A DNA stretch of 64,000 nucleotides from Sipunculus nudus (taxonomy: Eukaryota; Annelida; Sipuncula; Golfingiida; Sipunculidae). Where the stretch lies: NCBI GenBank assembly GCA_026874595.1, contig CM049310.1:50531058-50595057 (forward strand). Direction: 5' to 3'. The notes beneath the pieces were generated by a model that made no database searches, was not told the DNA's origin, and saw only the letters and a program-made list of their open reading frames with translations. Below are positions 37,639 through 48,739 of the stretch, one piece after another. A program made the translations under genes and the position numbers. Positions within the stretch are counted from its first letter, which is position 1; every line of letters starts with the position of its first letter.

Positions 37639-37793
37639 TGTTACGGGGTGACCTAAAAGCGGACCGAACTGTCTCGCTAGAATGCTTGCTTTTCTGGTGA
37701 AGCGGTTGGAACGCCGGACGAGTGTGCCACCGATACGGATTCGAATCCCGGAACGGCCCAATGTTTTCCCCTGAGCAATTTGTATTCGTCACA
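37639..37793 (+). repeat. TRIM 5' LTR with tRNA-like boxes
   Basis: 155 bases. Inside it, TGGTGAAGCGG at 37695-37705 resembles a tRNA box A and GGATTCGAATC at 37737-37747 resembles box B. Their 42-base spacing is that of a tRNA gene. The T-arm is partly paired, but no acceptor or anticodon stem can be built, so this is a tRNA-derived or tRNA-mimicking segment and not a tRNA gene. It could supply an internal RNA polymerase III promoter. Confidence 0.8.
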
Positions 37794-37796
37794 AAA

Positions 37797-37814
37797 GGGG
37801 GGCTCGTCCGGGAA
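37797..37814 (+). other. Primer-binding site, tRNA-Pro type
   Basis: The 18 bases read GGGGGGCTCGTCCGGGAA. The standard tRNA-Pro primer-binding site is TGGGGGCTCGTCCGGGAT, so 16 of 18 match and only the two end bases differ. It starts three bases after the LTR terminal CA, the usual position for reverse-transcription priming. Confidence 0.85.
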
Positions 37815-37918
37815 GGACTCCAGTCTTTTGGCCAAGGGTATGGTGGAAAATTACAGCCACCTAGTTCACCGGATATATGACTCCTGGGATAGTCTTGTTT
37901 TGATAGTAGAACGCTCTT

Positions 37919-37929
37919 AAGAGGGGGTG
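37919..37929 (+). other. Polypurine tract of the TRIM
   Basis: AAGAGGGGGTG immediately precedes the TGTTACGGG start of the right LTR. This is the expected site for plus-strand priming. Confidence 0.7.
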
Positions 37930-38084
37930 TGTTACGGGTTGACATAAAAGCGGAACGAACCGTCTCGCTAGAAAAGCTTGCTTTTCTCGGAATCGGTTGA
38001 AACGCCGTATATGTGCGCCACCGATATGGGTTTGAATTCCGGATCGGCCAGATATTTTCCCCTTAGAAATTTGTATTCGTAACA
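37930..38084 (+). repeat. TRIM 3' LTR
   Basis: Also 155 bases, same ends as the left LTR. The box-B-like segment (GGGTTTGAATT, 38028-38038) is more diverged here than in the left LTR. Confidence 0.8.
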
Positions 38085-38311
38085 ATATACACCTCTGTAT
38101 TAGCGTTTGTATGATACAATTCAAATATACATATTTAAACATATTACAATGAAGTATTAGGTTTTAGAAAAAAAGGCTATATGTTTCCATTATAAGTTAC
38201 TCCTAAACCGGGTTTTGATACATTAAATCACAGTAAAATCATACATTGAATCAAAGCCTATAATTTAATTATTAATATTTCTTTTGCAATTTATAAATTC
38301 TATTTTCTTAT

Positions 38312-38402
38312 TAGCGGAGGGGGATGATTACACTGACCGTCCCCCTTGCCAAAACGTGGGGGGGGGGATAAATACCCTACCCCCTGTATTTACGCTCCTG
38401 CG
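38312..38402 (-). mobile_element. Possible hAT-type miniature element remnant
   Basis: On the minus strand it opens CAGGAGCGTAAATACAGGGG and closes near CCCCCTCCGCT, with a long C-run in between. It resembles in style the remnant at 1026-1215. No convincing target duplication. Confidence 0.35.
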
Positions 38403-38409
38403 ATCTGAC

Positions 38410-40230
38410 AACTGTGTAGACTTTTCTTTTGTAAAATTTAATGTAATCATATTCTAGCTGGATATATGTGTGCATATATATATTTGAGTTAACCTATTAA
38501 AAAATCCTGTTTATGCCTTCATTCAGAAGGTAAATATCCTACACATGCAGACATGAACACACACGTAAACACACTGAATAAGTAATAAGCATTACCGAAA
38601 AATTGTGCATGGTAAGTTAGTTGTTGACGTAATATTCTGAGCGTTAGATGATACGTATTGTTCTTCATTCCAAGGGAACTTAAAAGATAAAGTACAAATA
38701 AATAACAAAACTTTCAGAAACCTAAAAAGTGACATGGGCACGTATTCTACATTGATAATTATGAGAAGTTTGCACCCCTATGGCTTCAGTAATCAGCAGT
38801 GTACTTCAAGATAGAGAATAAAGGCTGGCAATGTGTAATAAATATATTTCTTTTATATAATGTTTTAGAGTATTGTAAACGTTCATTTTTTTGGCAAATG
38901 TAAACTTAAATGCTGACAAATGACACCAGCGGGTAACTTCATACATATTTCATATACTGATGATTTTCATCCACCTACTGTCCACAGTATTATTATGTTT
39001 ATGGCTTTTTTCTTTCTTTGCACTAAGATCCATCTTGCTATCATTTGTAATTGTAATTTGAAAAGCCACCCCCCCCCCCCGGATGATGAATAGTTCATTT
39101 GTTTAATGACCGGATCGAACCCGGTCCCGCCCACTTGGTAGATAACCCAGCATAACGTTGTTTCATAGGCTGGTAAATGCAAATCCTGCACTGGTTTGAC
39201 CCCGGAGTAAATGGACACAGATTAAGCTTCTAAGTATGTACGCCGTGAGTGACCTGTTTGATTTACAATGCCAGCCTCGCCTGCATACCACTGGGAGTGC
39301 ACAGTGTATTTCAAGATGTGTACGTTAATTTTATACGGGGACTGTAGCATCCTAAAAGGTTCCAACTCTTGGACGTTTTAATTACAATATTTGATAGTTG
39401 TAGGTATTTTAAGACTCAAACAGTATAAGAAGCGTAAACATAAATTATATATTGTAAATCTCTCCACAATATGTGCAAAAGCACATAGATCCTTCTTAAT
39501 ATCATGTGTTGCACACCGGTTACCTTGAGATGACAAGATATTTTACATGGAAAGAGACGCGGTTTTCTTTCTCATTGTGTCAAAGTAAGCGATATGCACT
39601 CAAATCTTAAAATATTCACATATCAGTTTGACAAGGATACGGTTTTAATTCTTCTCCTGCCCTGTTGACAACAGACTGCTAAAAACGCTGCACCTATAAC
39701 ATTAGCGTTTAAATGTTAACTAGCTGCTAAATCCGGTATACCGGATTTATATGTTATTATAACAATGGATTATATGTTCATTAAAAATTATTTATTCTCA
39801 TATCACTTGTGTCACTGCGGGGACAATAACCTTTAAAATGAGGTATGGCACAGTGTCATACGCAATGCGGTTTCAGAGAACATTGAGGGCACAGGTGGAG
39901 CGAATTCCTTTTATAAGTATTAGATTACCGAGTAACGCTATGAGACGACGAATACCCGCTACCATATTATTTCTACAGCAAGTGTGCGCGGTGATTTAAG
40001 CCCTCTTGGCACTAGAGTTGACAGTCTAAATAGCAGGACCACCTGTGCGTGCCTGCTGCCAAAACCACCAAGGTTGTGCAGGTGCGTTCACTTATTCGTA
40101 AAAAGTATCAAATTATAACAAACATATATATTGGGCAACAAAACATTTACATCATAAACCAGATCATTTCATACCATATGATACTTTAATGTGGGCCTTG
40201 TAGGTTCTTTTTTGACAGTTGTACAGATAC
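38410..40230. other. AT-rich spacer with small GC-rich patches
   Basis: A C-run of twelve lies at 39069-39080. A tRNA box-B-like GGGTTCGATCC is on the minus strand at 39112-39122 without a convincing box A. A GC-richer patch at 39840-40090 has two CACCTG E-boxes. No gene seen. Confidence 0.4.
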
Positions 40231-40236
40231 ATTTTT

Positions 40237-40544
40237 CACATTTTCTTCATATCATATTATAATCTCTCGATGAATGCGTGCTTTATAATATCATTATCCC
40301 ATGTACGATCGCAAGAAAATGTTTATTCTGAATTTTAGCTAGCCTTAACATATTATACATGGTTTAATTGATTACTACGGATAAATCAGTCACATTTTCT
40401 CCATATCATATTATAATCTCTCGATGAATGCGTGCTTTATAATATTATTATCCCATGTACGTTCGCCAGAAAATGTTTATTCTGAATGTTAGCCAGCCTT
40501 AACATATTACACATGGTTTAATTGATTACTATAGTAAGAAATAC
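40237..40544. repeat. Tandem duplication, period 154 bp
   Basis: Two direct copies starting CACATTTTCTTC at 40237 and CACATTTTCTCC at 40391. They share CTCTCGATGAATGCGTGCTT and most of the rest, so this is a relatively young duplication. Confidence 0.92.
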
Positions 40545-40549
40545 AATTT

Positions 40550-41140
40550 CTCCGGAATCAATTATTCAGTTTAAAACCTGAGCACAGTATAATGAATTTC
40601 TTTTTGTAGGTTGACATTTTAATTATCATTTCCGAATTTCAGTGGGAGTAAAAAATATAACATATAACGGTGATGGTTTGATAAATTTGCGTTTCTGTCT
40701 ATTATCCTCATAAAAGTGAGTTCAGCATTAAGACACAGGGCCATTTGGTTCCTTTCGTGACCATTTCCCCGTCGTGCATTGAGAAAAAGCTCCCCACCTG
40801 GGCAGAATATATAACTTTTTGTCAGCAAAATGCTGAGTGCGAGACGAATAATCGTATTACCAGCGAATGTTATATACCCACCAGAAAGCCATACTTTTTT
40901 CTGACCTACGTTTTTTCTTTCTATATTTTACCGGTTGAAGCAGAGGAGTACAGAGTAAGCGACGTCTGGTTATGGCCGCCATGTTTTTATTGTAGCTCAC
41001 GTTAACACCACCCGGCTCAACCACACCACGACCTCCTGACGACTTAATTATTAGGTAAGAATCACCTCACCTATGCTACTTTGGTATTATAACCACCTTA
41101 AACCGTAACCTAAAATACACGATGTGTAGCAAGTATGCAG
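40550..41140. other. Spacer, no clear element
   Basis: An 86-codon plus frame (40745-41005) and a 69-codon minus frame overlap and show no family. Nothing else seen. Confidence 0.4.
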
Positions 41141-41144
41141 TTAA

Positions 41145-42020
41145 GAGGAAGGAGGAAAGACAAATTATTGCATTCACCGGCAACTGATAACGGGTGAAAG
41201 AGTAGAACGGTGAAATAACGAGTGAAAGAAGCAAATTACGGACGAAATGATAATTTCCATAGGTTTAAAATGGAAATGATCAGAAAGGGAAACGAGTAGA
41301 AAAAGGACGAAATAATTATGCCTAGTCATGAGTTAAAAGGGAACTAACAAGTGAGAGATACGGAACAAAGAAAGACAAAGCTAAGCGTAATACGAAAGGA
41401 GGATACCTAACAATGAGTAGAAAATAACAGAGATAGGAAGATACACGGGAGACACGGGATACATTGATAAATCATAGCGATTACAACAAGATAGCCCCTA
41501 GCCATATAGCAAATTTAATACATACATAGTGAGGGGACAGGAAGAAGGAGTGACGAAGCACAGAGAATTAAAAGACGCAAGATTGGTAAGCCAAGAGTGG
41601 GAAGAAAGGGAAATGAAAAGTGAGGGAACAAAGAGTGACAGGCCATGATAGGTGACAGAATAGGATGACAGGACGTAAGGATAAAGAAATTGAAATAACC
41701 AGGAATGAAAAGGGATAAGAGGTAAGGCAATAAGGTTAAGGTGATGCCATGCAGTTGGTAGATAGGTAAAAAATGAGCGAGGTAACAGGAAAAGTAGGAA
41801 AAAAAAAGAAAAGTGACACTCCATGACGGCACGTTGACGCAGTATCACTGAGTATACCACTAGATAGAGTAAACCAGGATGATAAGTGACGAAAGTGATA
41901 ACTGACGTATGTGAGGGTAAAACTGACGGGAAACGACGGAGAGTTGACATATAAAAAAAGAATTGTCTATAAAAAAGAAAAAAGTGAGGAATATAAGAGA
42001 GGTAGTAGCAAAGAGGGAGC
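41145..42020. repeat. Purine-rich block, decayed short tandem repeats
   Basis: The plus strand is strongly purine-rich with recurring GTGAAAGA, GATGACAGG and GGAATGAAAAGGGA motifs at irregular spacing. This looks like a very old minisatellite. The long minus-strand frames here (for example 41498-42022) translate to Ser/Phe/Leu-rich peptides dictated by the pyrimidine-rich strand and are not genes. Confidence 0.5.
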
Positions 42021-42054
42021 ACCTAGGTGTGATGACCACACACCTTAAAAAAAC

Positions 42055-42855
42055 TATGACTAGCTTTTCTTCTAGTCTCTATTCTGTAGTTGATCTGACT
42101 TTCTCTTTCTTCCAGTCTCTTTTCTCTCCTATATCTGAATTTCCTTTTCTTCTAGTCTCTTTTCTGTCTGTGATGTCTGAATTTCTCTCTCCCCCAGATT
42201 CTTTTTTTTTGCCCTTGACGTGACTTTTCTTTCTTTCTGTCTCTTATCAGCTTAATCTAACTTTCTGTCTTACAGTCTCTTTCCACTCATTGATTTTACT
42301 TTCTTTTTCTTCCAGTCTCTTTTCTGTCCTTGATCTGAAATACTCTTTCCTCCAGTCTTTTTCTGTCTTTGATCTGACTTTATCTTTCCTCCAGGTGCTT
42401 TCTTTGTTCCAGGTTCTTTTTTTCTGTCTTTGATCTAACTTTATCTTTCTTCTCTGATTTTTTTTGTCCTTGATCTGAAATTCTCTTTCTTCCAGTCTCT
42501 TTTCTGTTCTTGATCTGACTTTCTCGTCTAGTCTCTTTTTCTGGCTTTGATCTTACGTTTTTCATGTGCTTTTTCTGTCCATGATTTGACTCTGTCTTTC
42601 TTCTAGTCTTTTTTTCTATCCTTGGTCTGAATTTATCTTTCTCTCCGGCTTTTTTTCAGTCTTTGATTTGACTGTCTCTTTTCTATCCTTGATCTGGAAT
42701 TCTCCTTCCAGCTTCTTTTTATGTCCTGATTTGATTTTTGTTTCTTCCAGTTTTCCTTTCTCACCTTGATCCGAATTTCTCCTTCTTCTAGACTCTTTTC
42801 CCGTTCTTGATCTGACGTTATCTTTCCTCCAGTCTCTTTTTCTGTCTATCTGACT
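42055..42855 (+). repeat. Pyrimidine-rich minisatellite, ~18 units of ~43 bp
   Basis: The core unit reads like TCTGTCCTTGATCTGACTTT followed by CTCTTTCTTCCAGTCTCTTT. Units are 35-48 bases and moderately diverged. Many units contain a branch-point-like CTGAC/CTGAA, a pyrimidine tract and a CCAG or CTAG, so they resemble 3' splice sites on the plus strand. The array directly follows the purine-rich block, with the switch near 42045. Confidence 0.85.
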
Positions 42856-42859
42856 TAAC

Positions 42860-44060
42860 CCTGTGTATTTTTAATATATTCATATCATGAACACATGTTA
42901 TGATAAAACGTTAATATACGACGTGTATGCTTTCTTTGTTGTAAAGTCATCTAACGCTGACATGAACAGGGGCAGATCAGCTTATTATATTTTGAAATAT
43001 GAACAGTTCATGTATTTTATTGGGTAAGGTCAGGTGCATTGTGGGATTATTGCACATGAAGAGTGGCGGCTTCGGTAAGGAGAGCCCAATTTTATCAAAG
43101 ACCCTATGACTAGATTCACTGAATTATTAAAACTCTGGCATTTTTATGGCGGACTCGGTGGATATTTGCACGTCATAAAATATAACGACACGAGAGCAAA
43201 GAAAAAACGAAGGGAACTTCCCAGTTGTTTTCATAAACCCTGGAAACTATCAATCTAGCCGACAGTATTTCTTGCTGGACTTTATATTTTTCACAAATTG
43301 TTTTACATCTGCGTGCATTGTAATAATAAATCACTGCATAATACAAATGAAGAAAAGTAAACAACTAATTGTAACGACCATAGCTTAAAGGTCAAAGTCA
43401 TCGTTAGAGTTTAACGGTGAAAACAGCTCCTGTGAAGAGCACATATATTGAAACACTCTGCCGGCATGTGTCCATAGCCATTGAAAATGGCTAATTCAGT
43501 GATGATTAAAATCGGGTCCTCAAAAACGGCTTCTGTGCATCTTTGATTTTATTTTGTGGCATATTCAAATAAAAAACGTACAAATGCCATTCTTTCATAT
43601 TATCGGATGTAAAATTTAACCTTTCACATGAAATAACAAGCCACCTATCAATAAAAGATATGATTTTTTATATAAATCAATTTCATTTGAAACTGCGAAG
43701 CTCTGCGATAAATATCACATTTATGTTTTTTCCCCGTCTTCCTATGATATTGATTTTCTCTATCAAGTGTTAGCGTCAGTAATGCCGGTAACCAATGACA
43801 ACATTGTACATCTATTTTAGATTAAGTCATTTTTAAAGATCCGAAGCAACCATAAAATCTTATTGAAGAATAACGTACCAGAAGATTTGTGTCTTATTGT
43901 ATATTCACAGAGGATATATACATATTTTTATTTTTTAAGTCCCTTTTAAAGATCCGAAAACATATTGTTGTAGAATAACTGTCACCAGACGATTTTTTTC
44001 TTATTGTAGACTTGCAGTAGGTCTCGTCTTGTTTTACACGTATGTAAACCGTATTTAGAA
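42860..44060. repeat. AT-rich spacer with a decayed ~113-bp duplication
   Basis: AGTCATTTTTAAAGATCCGAA at 43825 recurs as AAGTCCCTTTTAAAGATCCG at 43937, followed in both by a diverged AGAATAACGT/CTTATTGTA sequence. The rest of the stretch is plain AT-rich sequence. From about 44000 to 44310 scattered TTGTAGAC/TTGCAGAC motifs hint at another decayed array. Confidence 0.4.
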
Positions 44061-44707
44061 GGATTTTCGTTGTAGACGTAGTAGACGTGCAGGGACTTGT
44101 ACACAGGTATCTTGTTGCAGACGCGTCCTAAGATGGACTTCGTGTCTTGTAGCATATTTACTATGAAGACGGTATTGCAGTCGTCTTGCAGTCATTTCCC
44201 TGTTAAGTTTCCGCATAAAGGTATATTTGTCTTTGTGAAGACTTGCTTTACAGATCAATTCTTGTTCGTTGTAGAGCTGTCTACCATAGCCTAGTGTATA
44301 TTTACAAAGGAACCCCTCGTCCTCGATATAGATCATTCTTGATCTGAGAATTTATTTTGATGTTTTATGCATACCAAACAGGTCTCCTTGCATCATGTGG
44401 CAAACTTAATACACAAAGAAGCCCCAGCCTTTTAGTGATCATTCCATAAAAGAGGATTTATTGGTTTACTGTTGACCAACCATTCAGAGGATTTAGTTTC
44501 TTACCAAACATATCAGTTCCCGCCTATTTTAATGAATAGAAATATTAAGATGAAAACAGTGAATGCAAAACAAAGTTTCGCGAGTAATTTCATTGAAGCA
44601 GGAACAACTGCAAATTGCTAGAGTTCTAAAGAGATGTTGGTTTGTATTAAGTAAATCGTTTTATCTTTTCTTGTATGAGACAGTTATCATTACGGAATGT
44701 ATGCGTG

Positions 44708-44822
44708 TGAGAGAGAGAGAGAGATCAAGGGAGAGAGATAAAACGAGAAAAATAGAGACATGCAGAGAGAGACAGAAAGAGAGAGAGAAAGGGAGAGAGA
44801 GACAGACAGACAGACAGACAGT
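44708..44822. repeat. (GA)n/(GACA)n microsatellite
   Basis: Imperfect GA tract interrupted by AT-rich bits, ending in (GACA)5. The Arg/Glu-rich 130-codon frame through it is a repeat translation. Confidence 0.95.
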
Positions 44823-44959
44823 GAGGCGTTCTCTCAAGAGGCGTGATTATGAGTTTAAATTAAATGAACTCTCGAATCGACGGACATCAAGAGAAGACAG
44901 TCCTACAGAAGGCAAAAGAATTATGAAATTCAGCTTTCGAGACAAAAACAATTAAATCC

Positions 44960-46480
44960 TCAGCAAAATATGAAGAAAGGCATGGATGGACAGCGTCATT
45001 CCGTCACGTTTACAAAATGCCTCCTGGTATTCGCATCAAGAAAAATTTCCCTTTGATCGTAACCGCGTCATCCAATTACCAGCCGCTCGAGGGCCATGAT
45101 GGCCACCCGAAGGTAGGCATTACAATCATGTGACGGTATGGCTGGCTCACTCATCTATAAGCGGTTTAAAGTGCAAGTAATTTGCCACAGTAATTAGGGT
45201 ATTCTATCGTGCTTTGTCGGCTATATGATGATCCAGGCTTTTTAAGGTAATTTTTGTCAAAAGAGGCGGTATACATGATAGGATGCCTAAATTGAGTCTA
45301 ATTTGCCATTATCTTAAGCACTATTTTATAGTTTTATGAATGATTCATCCCCGACCTCTCTTCTAGCAGATTACATCGTATAAAGTAGTGTGTAAAACAG
45401 AAGCAGGTGAAGGCAGTGAGAGAATAGATCATTCCTGTGTGTTCCGTTCCACGTTTGGCTCCAAATTGACATTTCCAAGGCGGAGGCACTTGTAGTGACC
45501 GACGTCACATGAGGTTTCCCCCTGAACTGGTGAGGACTTGTTCATAAATAGTCTAAAGCATTGAACATTGCGTTAATATATTATTTTGTTTATATCATAT
45601 ATACTTAAAAAATGTAGAGCAGCGGTATCAAACAATCATTTGTCACAGAATTTTGGAGGTGGTTTATTTAATAAGGAAACATTGATTGCCAAAGGGACTT
45701 AAACACTGGCAGGCATTTTGCGAATCCCTGGCATTTTGTTGTCTTAACTCTCATTTTCTGGTAAAACAAAGCCGCCTTTTGAGATGGCAACAACAGAGAC
45801 ACCAATAAACGCGGCGGGCTGTTCACTTACAGTTTGGAGCCCATCATAGGACATGGCTCTTTGATCTGTCAGTTTAAGATAAAACCTCCAGGGTACAACA
45901 GCCTCTCTTCTTGTCCTTTTTCTGGGTGTCGGCAAATATAATGGAAAGCTATATTGATGAACAAGAGGCAACCCGGCCGTGCATTAAGCTCGGATTGATG
46001 AATGGCCCCGTGTGTATATCAAAATCAAAGATATATACAGGTTTTGTGTCAAAACAACTTTAAAACGATTTACAAGTTGAGTCAACTAGGTTTATATATG
46101 AATATTTAATATGATTTTTTAGCTTCAAGGCGTCCTCCTTTCTTTTCTCGTCCCAGTTCAATTATTCTTTCTTTTTATCATATTCCTTATTCTTCCGTCC
46201 TCTCTCTCTCCCCTCTCTCTCTCTCACAGCATACACGTCATCCTTTGTATTTTTTTGTCTCCTATTATGTCGGTGTGTTTTACAATCTAAAGGTGTTGAC
46301 TGTGATCAGTGATATATTCGCGGAAAACAGATTGTAAGAGGACATATGTTAAAATATATACAAAACATGTACACTGATTTATGCCTTGAATAATTGCAAT
46401 GTACAAACATAAACATAATATATGCTATTAGCTAAGACTTTTAAGTGTCATCTATAAACACATTAAATAATATATAAACC
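44960..46480. other. Mixed spacer
   Basis: A GC-richer patch at 45060-45130 and a (TC)n tract at about 46198-46226. No supportable gene or RNA. Confidence 0.4.
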
Positions 46481-46494
46481 ACTTCACGCAGCAC

Positions 46495-47085
46495 ATAGTG
46501 GGCATTCTTTCCATATTTATTCAGTGGGCGGAATATCCGTGCCAATGGAGGTGTGATGGCGACGTTCTCTTGAGTCTAGTTTGTATGGCTAAGAGAGCGA
46601 CTTCACGTGCCGGGCAGTTCGATAAACAGCCCACGGGGCTAACATATGCTGAGCCTGGTAAGGGGGTCGCGTCCGATTCTCCCATCGGCTCAGAGCTGAC
46701 CGATCGAGAACAAATCAACTTGTCATGTTTTCTCACCACACTCATCATGGTCAGTGTAACAGCGGGTCATCATCGAGTTTTCTCACTACCTTTCAGCCGA
46801 CACGGGGGCGCACTGACGGGGATATACATTTTCCTGTCTCGTACATCGATTCTTCTGTTGGTCACAGAAATACTTGCTTGTCCCCTCCGCTCAGAACGAG
46901 GCTGACGGGCTCGCTGGCAGGAGGAAATGTACAAGTGTCATAGATCTGTGTTGATCACTACGATTGTGTTTACTCCGTGTCCACTGTGTACTGTTCGTTT
47001 CACTTTCATACTTGACGACGCATCAGCTCGCCGGACAATCCCACTTTCCTCAACATTACGAGCGCTTGTCTGAACATCATAAATA
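46495..47085. promoter_or_regulatory. GC-rich, stop-poor island
   Basis: Overlapping plus-strand frames of 135 and 72 codons and minus-strand frames of 75 and 67 codons are all open here. Openness in several frames at once points to composition and not to a gene. None of the peptides is recognisable. Candidate regulatory island; an isolated exon remains possible. Confidence 0.25.
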
Positions 47086-47089
47086 CACA

Positions 47090-48625
47090 ATGTGACAGTC
47101 AGTTGAAAAATCAATACACATACCTGACACACAAATATCACTTTTATTTATGATTTGATCGAGCCATAAAAATACCTTTTGTTTCCTCTGTGGCACATAA
47201 ATATCTGTGAACATAATCCAAATAAAATATTGATCTGTACTCCTGATCTTGTTTGAAATTCTAATATTGACAGTTTTTAAACTTGTACTAAGGTTAAACA
47301 TATGAACCGGCAAGAAATGTTATTATCTAATCAATGGATGTTTTGTGTTGTTCTCATGTTAATACATGAGAAGTGGTTATGCCGTGAATTTTGACGGTGT
47401 ATATTAAGGATTTCAGCTTGTCTGTGTAGTGGAAAATAAATACATCGTTAAATTCTAGGCAACACAATTCTTCGGGTAAAATGCTTTATGTATAACCAGT
47501 GTCACGTGTCATTGCACAACAAACAAAAACACAATCTAACACTGCAGACATTAAAAAAAATAAGTGTGGTCTCAGATACAATCATTTGAAGAAATATCGT
47601 GCTTACAAGCACAAAACCCTGTAAACTAGGCAGATTATTCATGTAATGTGACCTCCTACGTTCAAAATACAGTGACCCATAAAACGTAGGGTATACTGTT
47701 AAGTATTACAAAGGGGATTTCGCCATTGCTTACACCTGTATATATCAAAGATTCGCATGGACAGCCATTGCGGCCTTGTATTAAAACTATTGTTTATACA
47801 TAGGGAGGCCAGTGTACAACAAAAATATATCATTAATTAACATGATGAAGATTAGGCGTGTCGGCCATGCCTTTGAAGAGTACTTACTGTAAGATATGGC
47901 CAGCTTGCAATAATTTGGCACTCTGCACGACAGCTGTTTACACAGCGCGTGCGTGCCCCGCCCAGACTCCGCATTAATGGATGTTTGCTGGCACAGGGCA
48001 GTGCGGCTTTAGGCTAAAGTCGTGAACTTAAAGCTATTTTAGTCGTTCCATGTTACTTCTCTTTGGCATAATGTTGCTAGCTTGACGCCAGAAACGCTTC
48101 TTCAATTATTCTTGTCCAGCAAGAGCAATTAACCATATAGCTGGATCATCCGAATGAAAACGTAACATATCATTCTTTCAGCCTGTCAGAGAAAGGTATA
48201 CAATATATCAAGAGGCAACAACTCGTTGTATCAGTGCATGCCAAGGGTGTTAGGAAGAAAGTGACCGTTTTATCAATCGTATAGATGTAGTACAGTTATG
48301 TATTGCGTTCTCTTTCTTCCTGTAAACATAAACCTATTTATTTATTTTTTTTGTGAGTATCTCTATATAAAAAAAATAAAATAAATTATAATATAATTTA
48401 AAATAATAACAAAATATAATGTTTAATTTAATATTCCAATATGTAACACATTTTTTTAATCAGTTAATATAAACAATATTATCTTGATAATAGTGTATTT
48501 TAACACTCATAGTCACAATAATTATATAAAGTATTAACGGGAAATGAATAATGGATTATTATTAAACAGCAACGGTTTCCATCTATTGGACGTATCATTG
48601 TTTTATACCAATATCATGCAATGAC
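47090..48625. other. AT-rich spacer with one GC-rich patch
   Basis: The patch 47920-48020 is GC-rich (CAGCTGTTTACACAGCGCGT near 47930) and could be a small conserved element. The stretch 48340-48500 is extremely AT-rich. No gene seen. Confidence 0.4.
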
Positions 48626-48629
48626 ACAT

Positions 48630-48731
48630 TGTACTGGTCACATGAAAGCGGACCGAACTGTCCCGCTAGTGAAGCTTGCTTTTCATGTTTTTTTGTTCAT
48701 GTTTTCCCATGAACAATTTGTCTTCGTAACA
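48630..48731 (+). mobile_element. Solo LTR of the TRIM family, internally deleted
   Basis: It matches the 37.6-kb LTRs at both ends: AAAGCGGACCGAACTGTC near 48645 and a terminal CGTAACA ending at 48731. It lacks about 53 internal bases, including the box-A/box-B-like segment. ACAT flanks it on both sides (48626-48629 and 48732-48735), a 4-base target duplication. That agrees with the 4-base duplication proposed for the full element and indicates LTR-LTR recombination after insertion. Confidence 0.8.
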
Positions 48732-48739
48732 ACATTAAC

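Larger units (their letters stand above)
37639..38084 (+). mobile_element. TRIM: 446-bp LTR retrotransposon in miniature
   Basis: Two direct 155-base repeats, each starting TGTTACGGG and ending CG(T)MACA, flank a 136-base interior. The terminal TG..CA rule is met. A primer-binding site for tRNA-Pro follows the left LTR by three bases, and a polypurine tract precedes the right LTR. ATAT lies on both outer sides as a possible 4-base target duplication, but the flank is TA-rich. There is no gag or pol, so mobilisation would need proteins from an autonomous Gypsy/Metaviridae-like relative. The LTRs differ at about 27 of 156 aligned positions (about 83% identity by hand), so the insertion is old. 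A 164-codon minus-strand frame overlapping it is not a gene. Confidence 0.85.

Noticed and set aside
37451-37945. 164-codon minus-strand open frame, the longest in the window
   Set aside because: It spans the TRIM 5' LTR, interior and start of the 3' LTR in the antisense direction, and the peptide has no recognisable domain. It is a by-product of the element.
39061-39200. Second tRNA-like or SINE locus on the minus strand (GGGTTCGATCC at 39112-39122)
   Set aside because: The T-arm is one base short in the standard alignment and there is no acceptable box A at tRNA spacing.
41498-42022. 174-codon minus-strand frame rich in Ser, Leu and Phe
   Set aside because: Composition follows directly from the pyrimidine-rich strand of a decayed repeat block.
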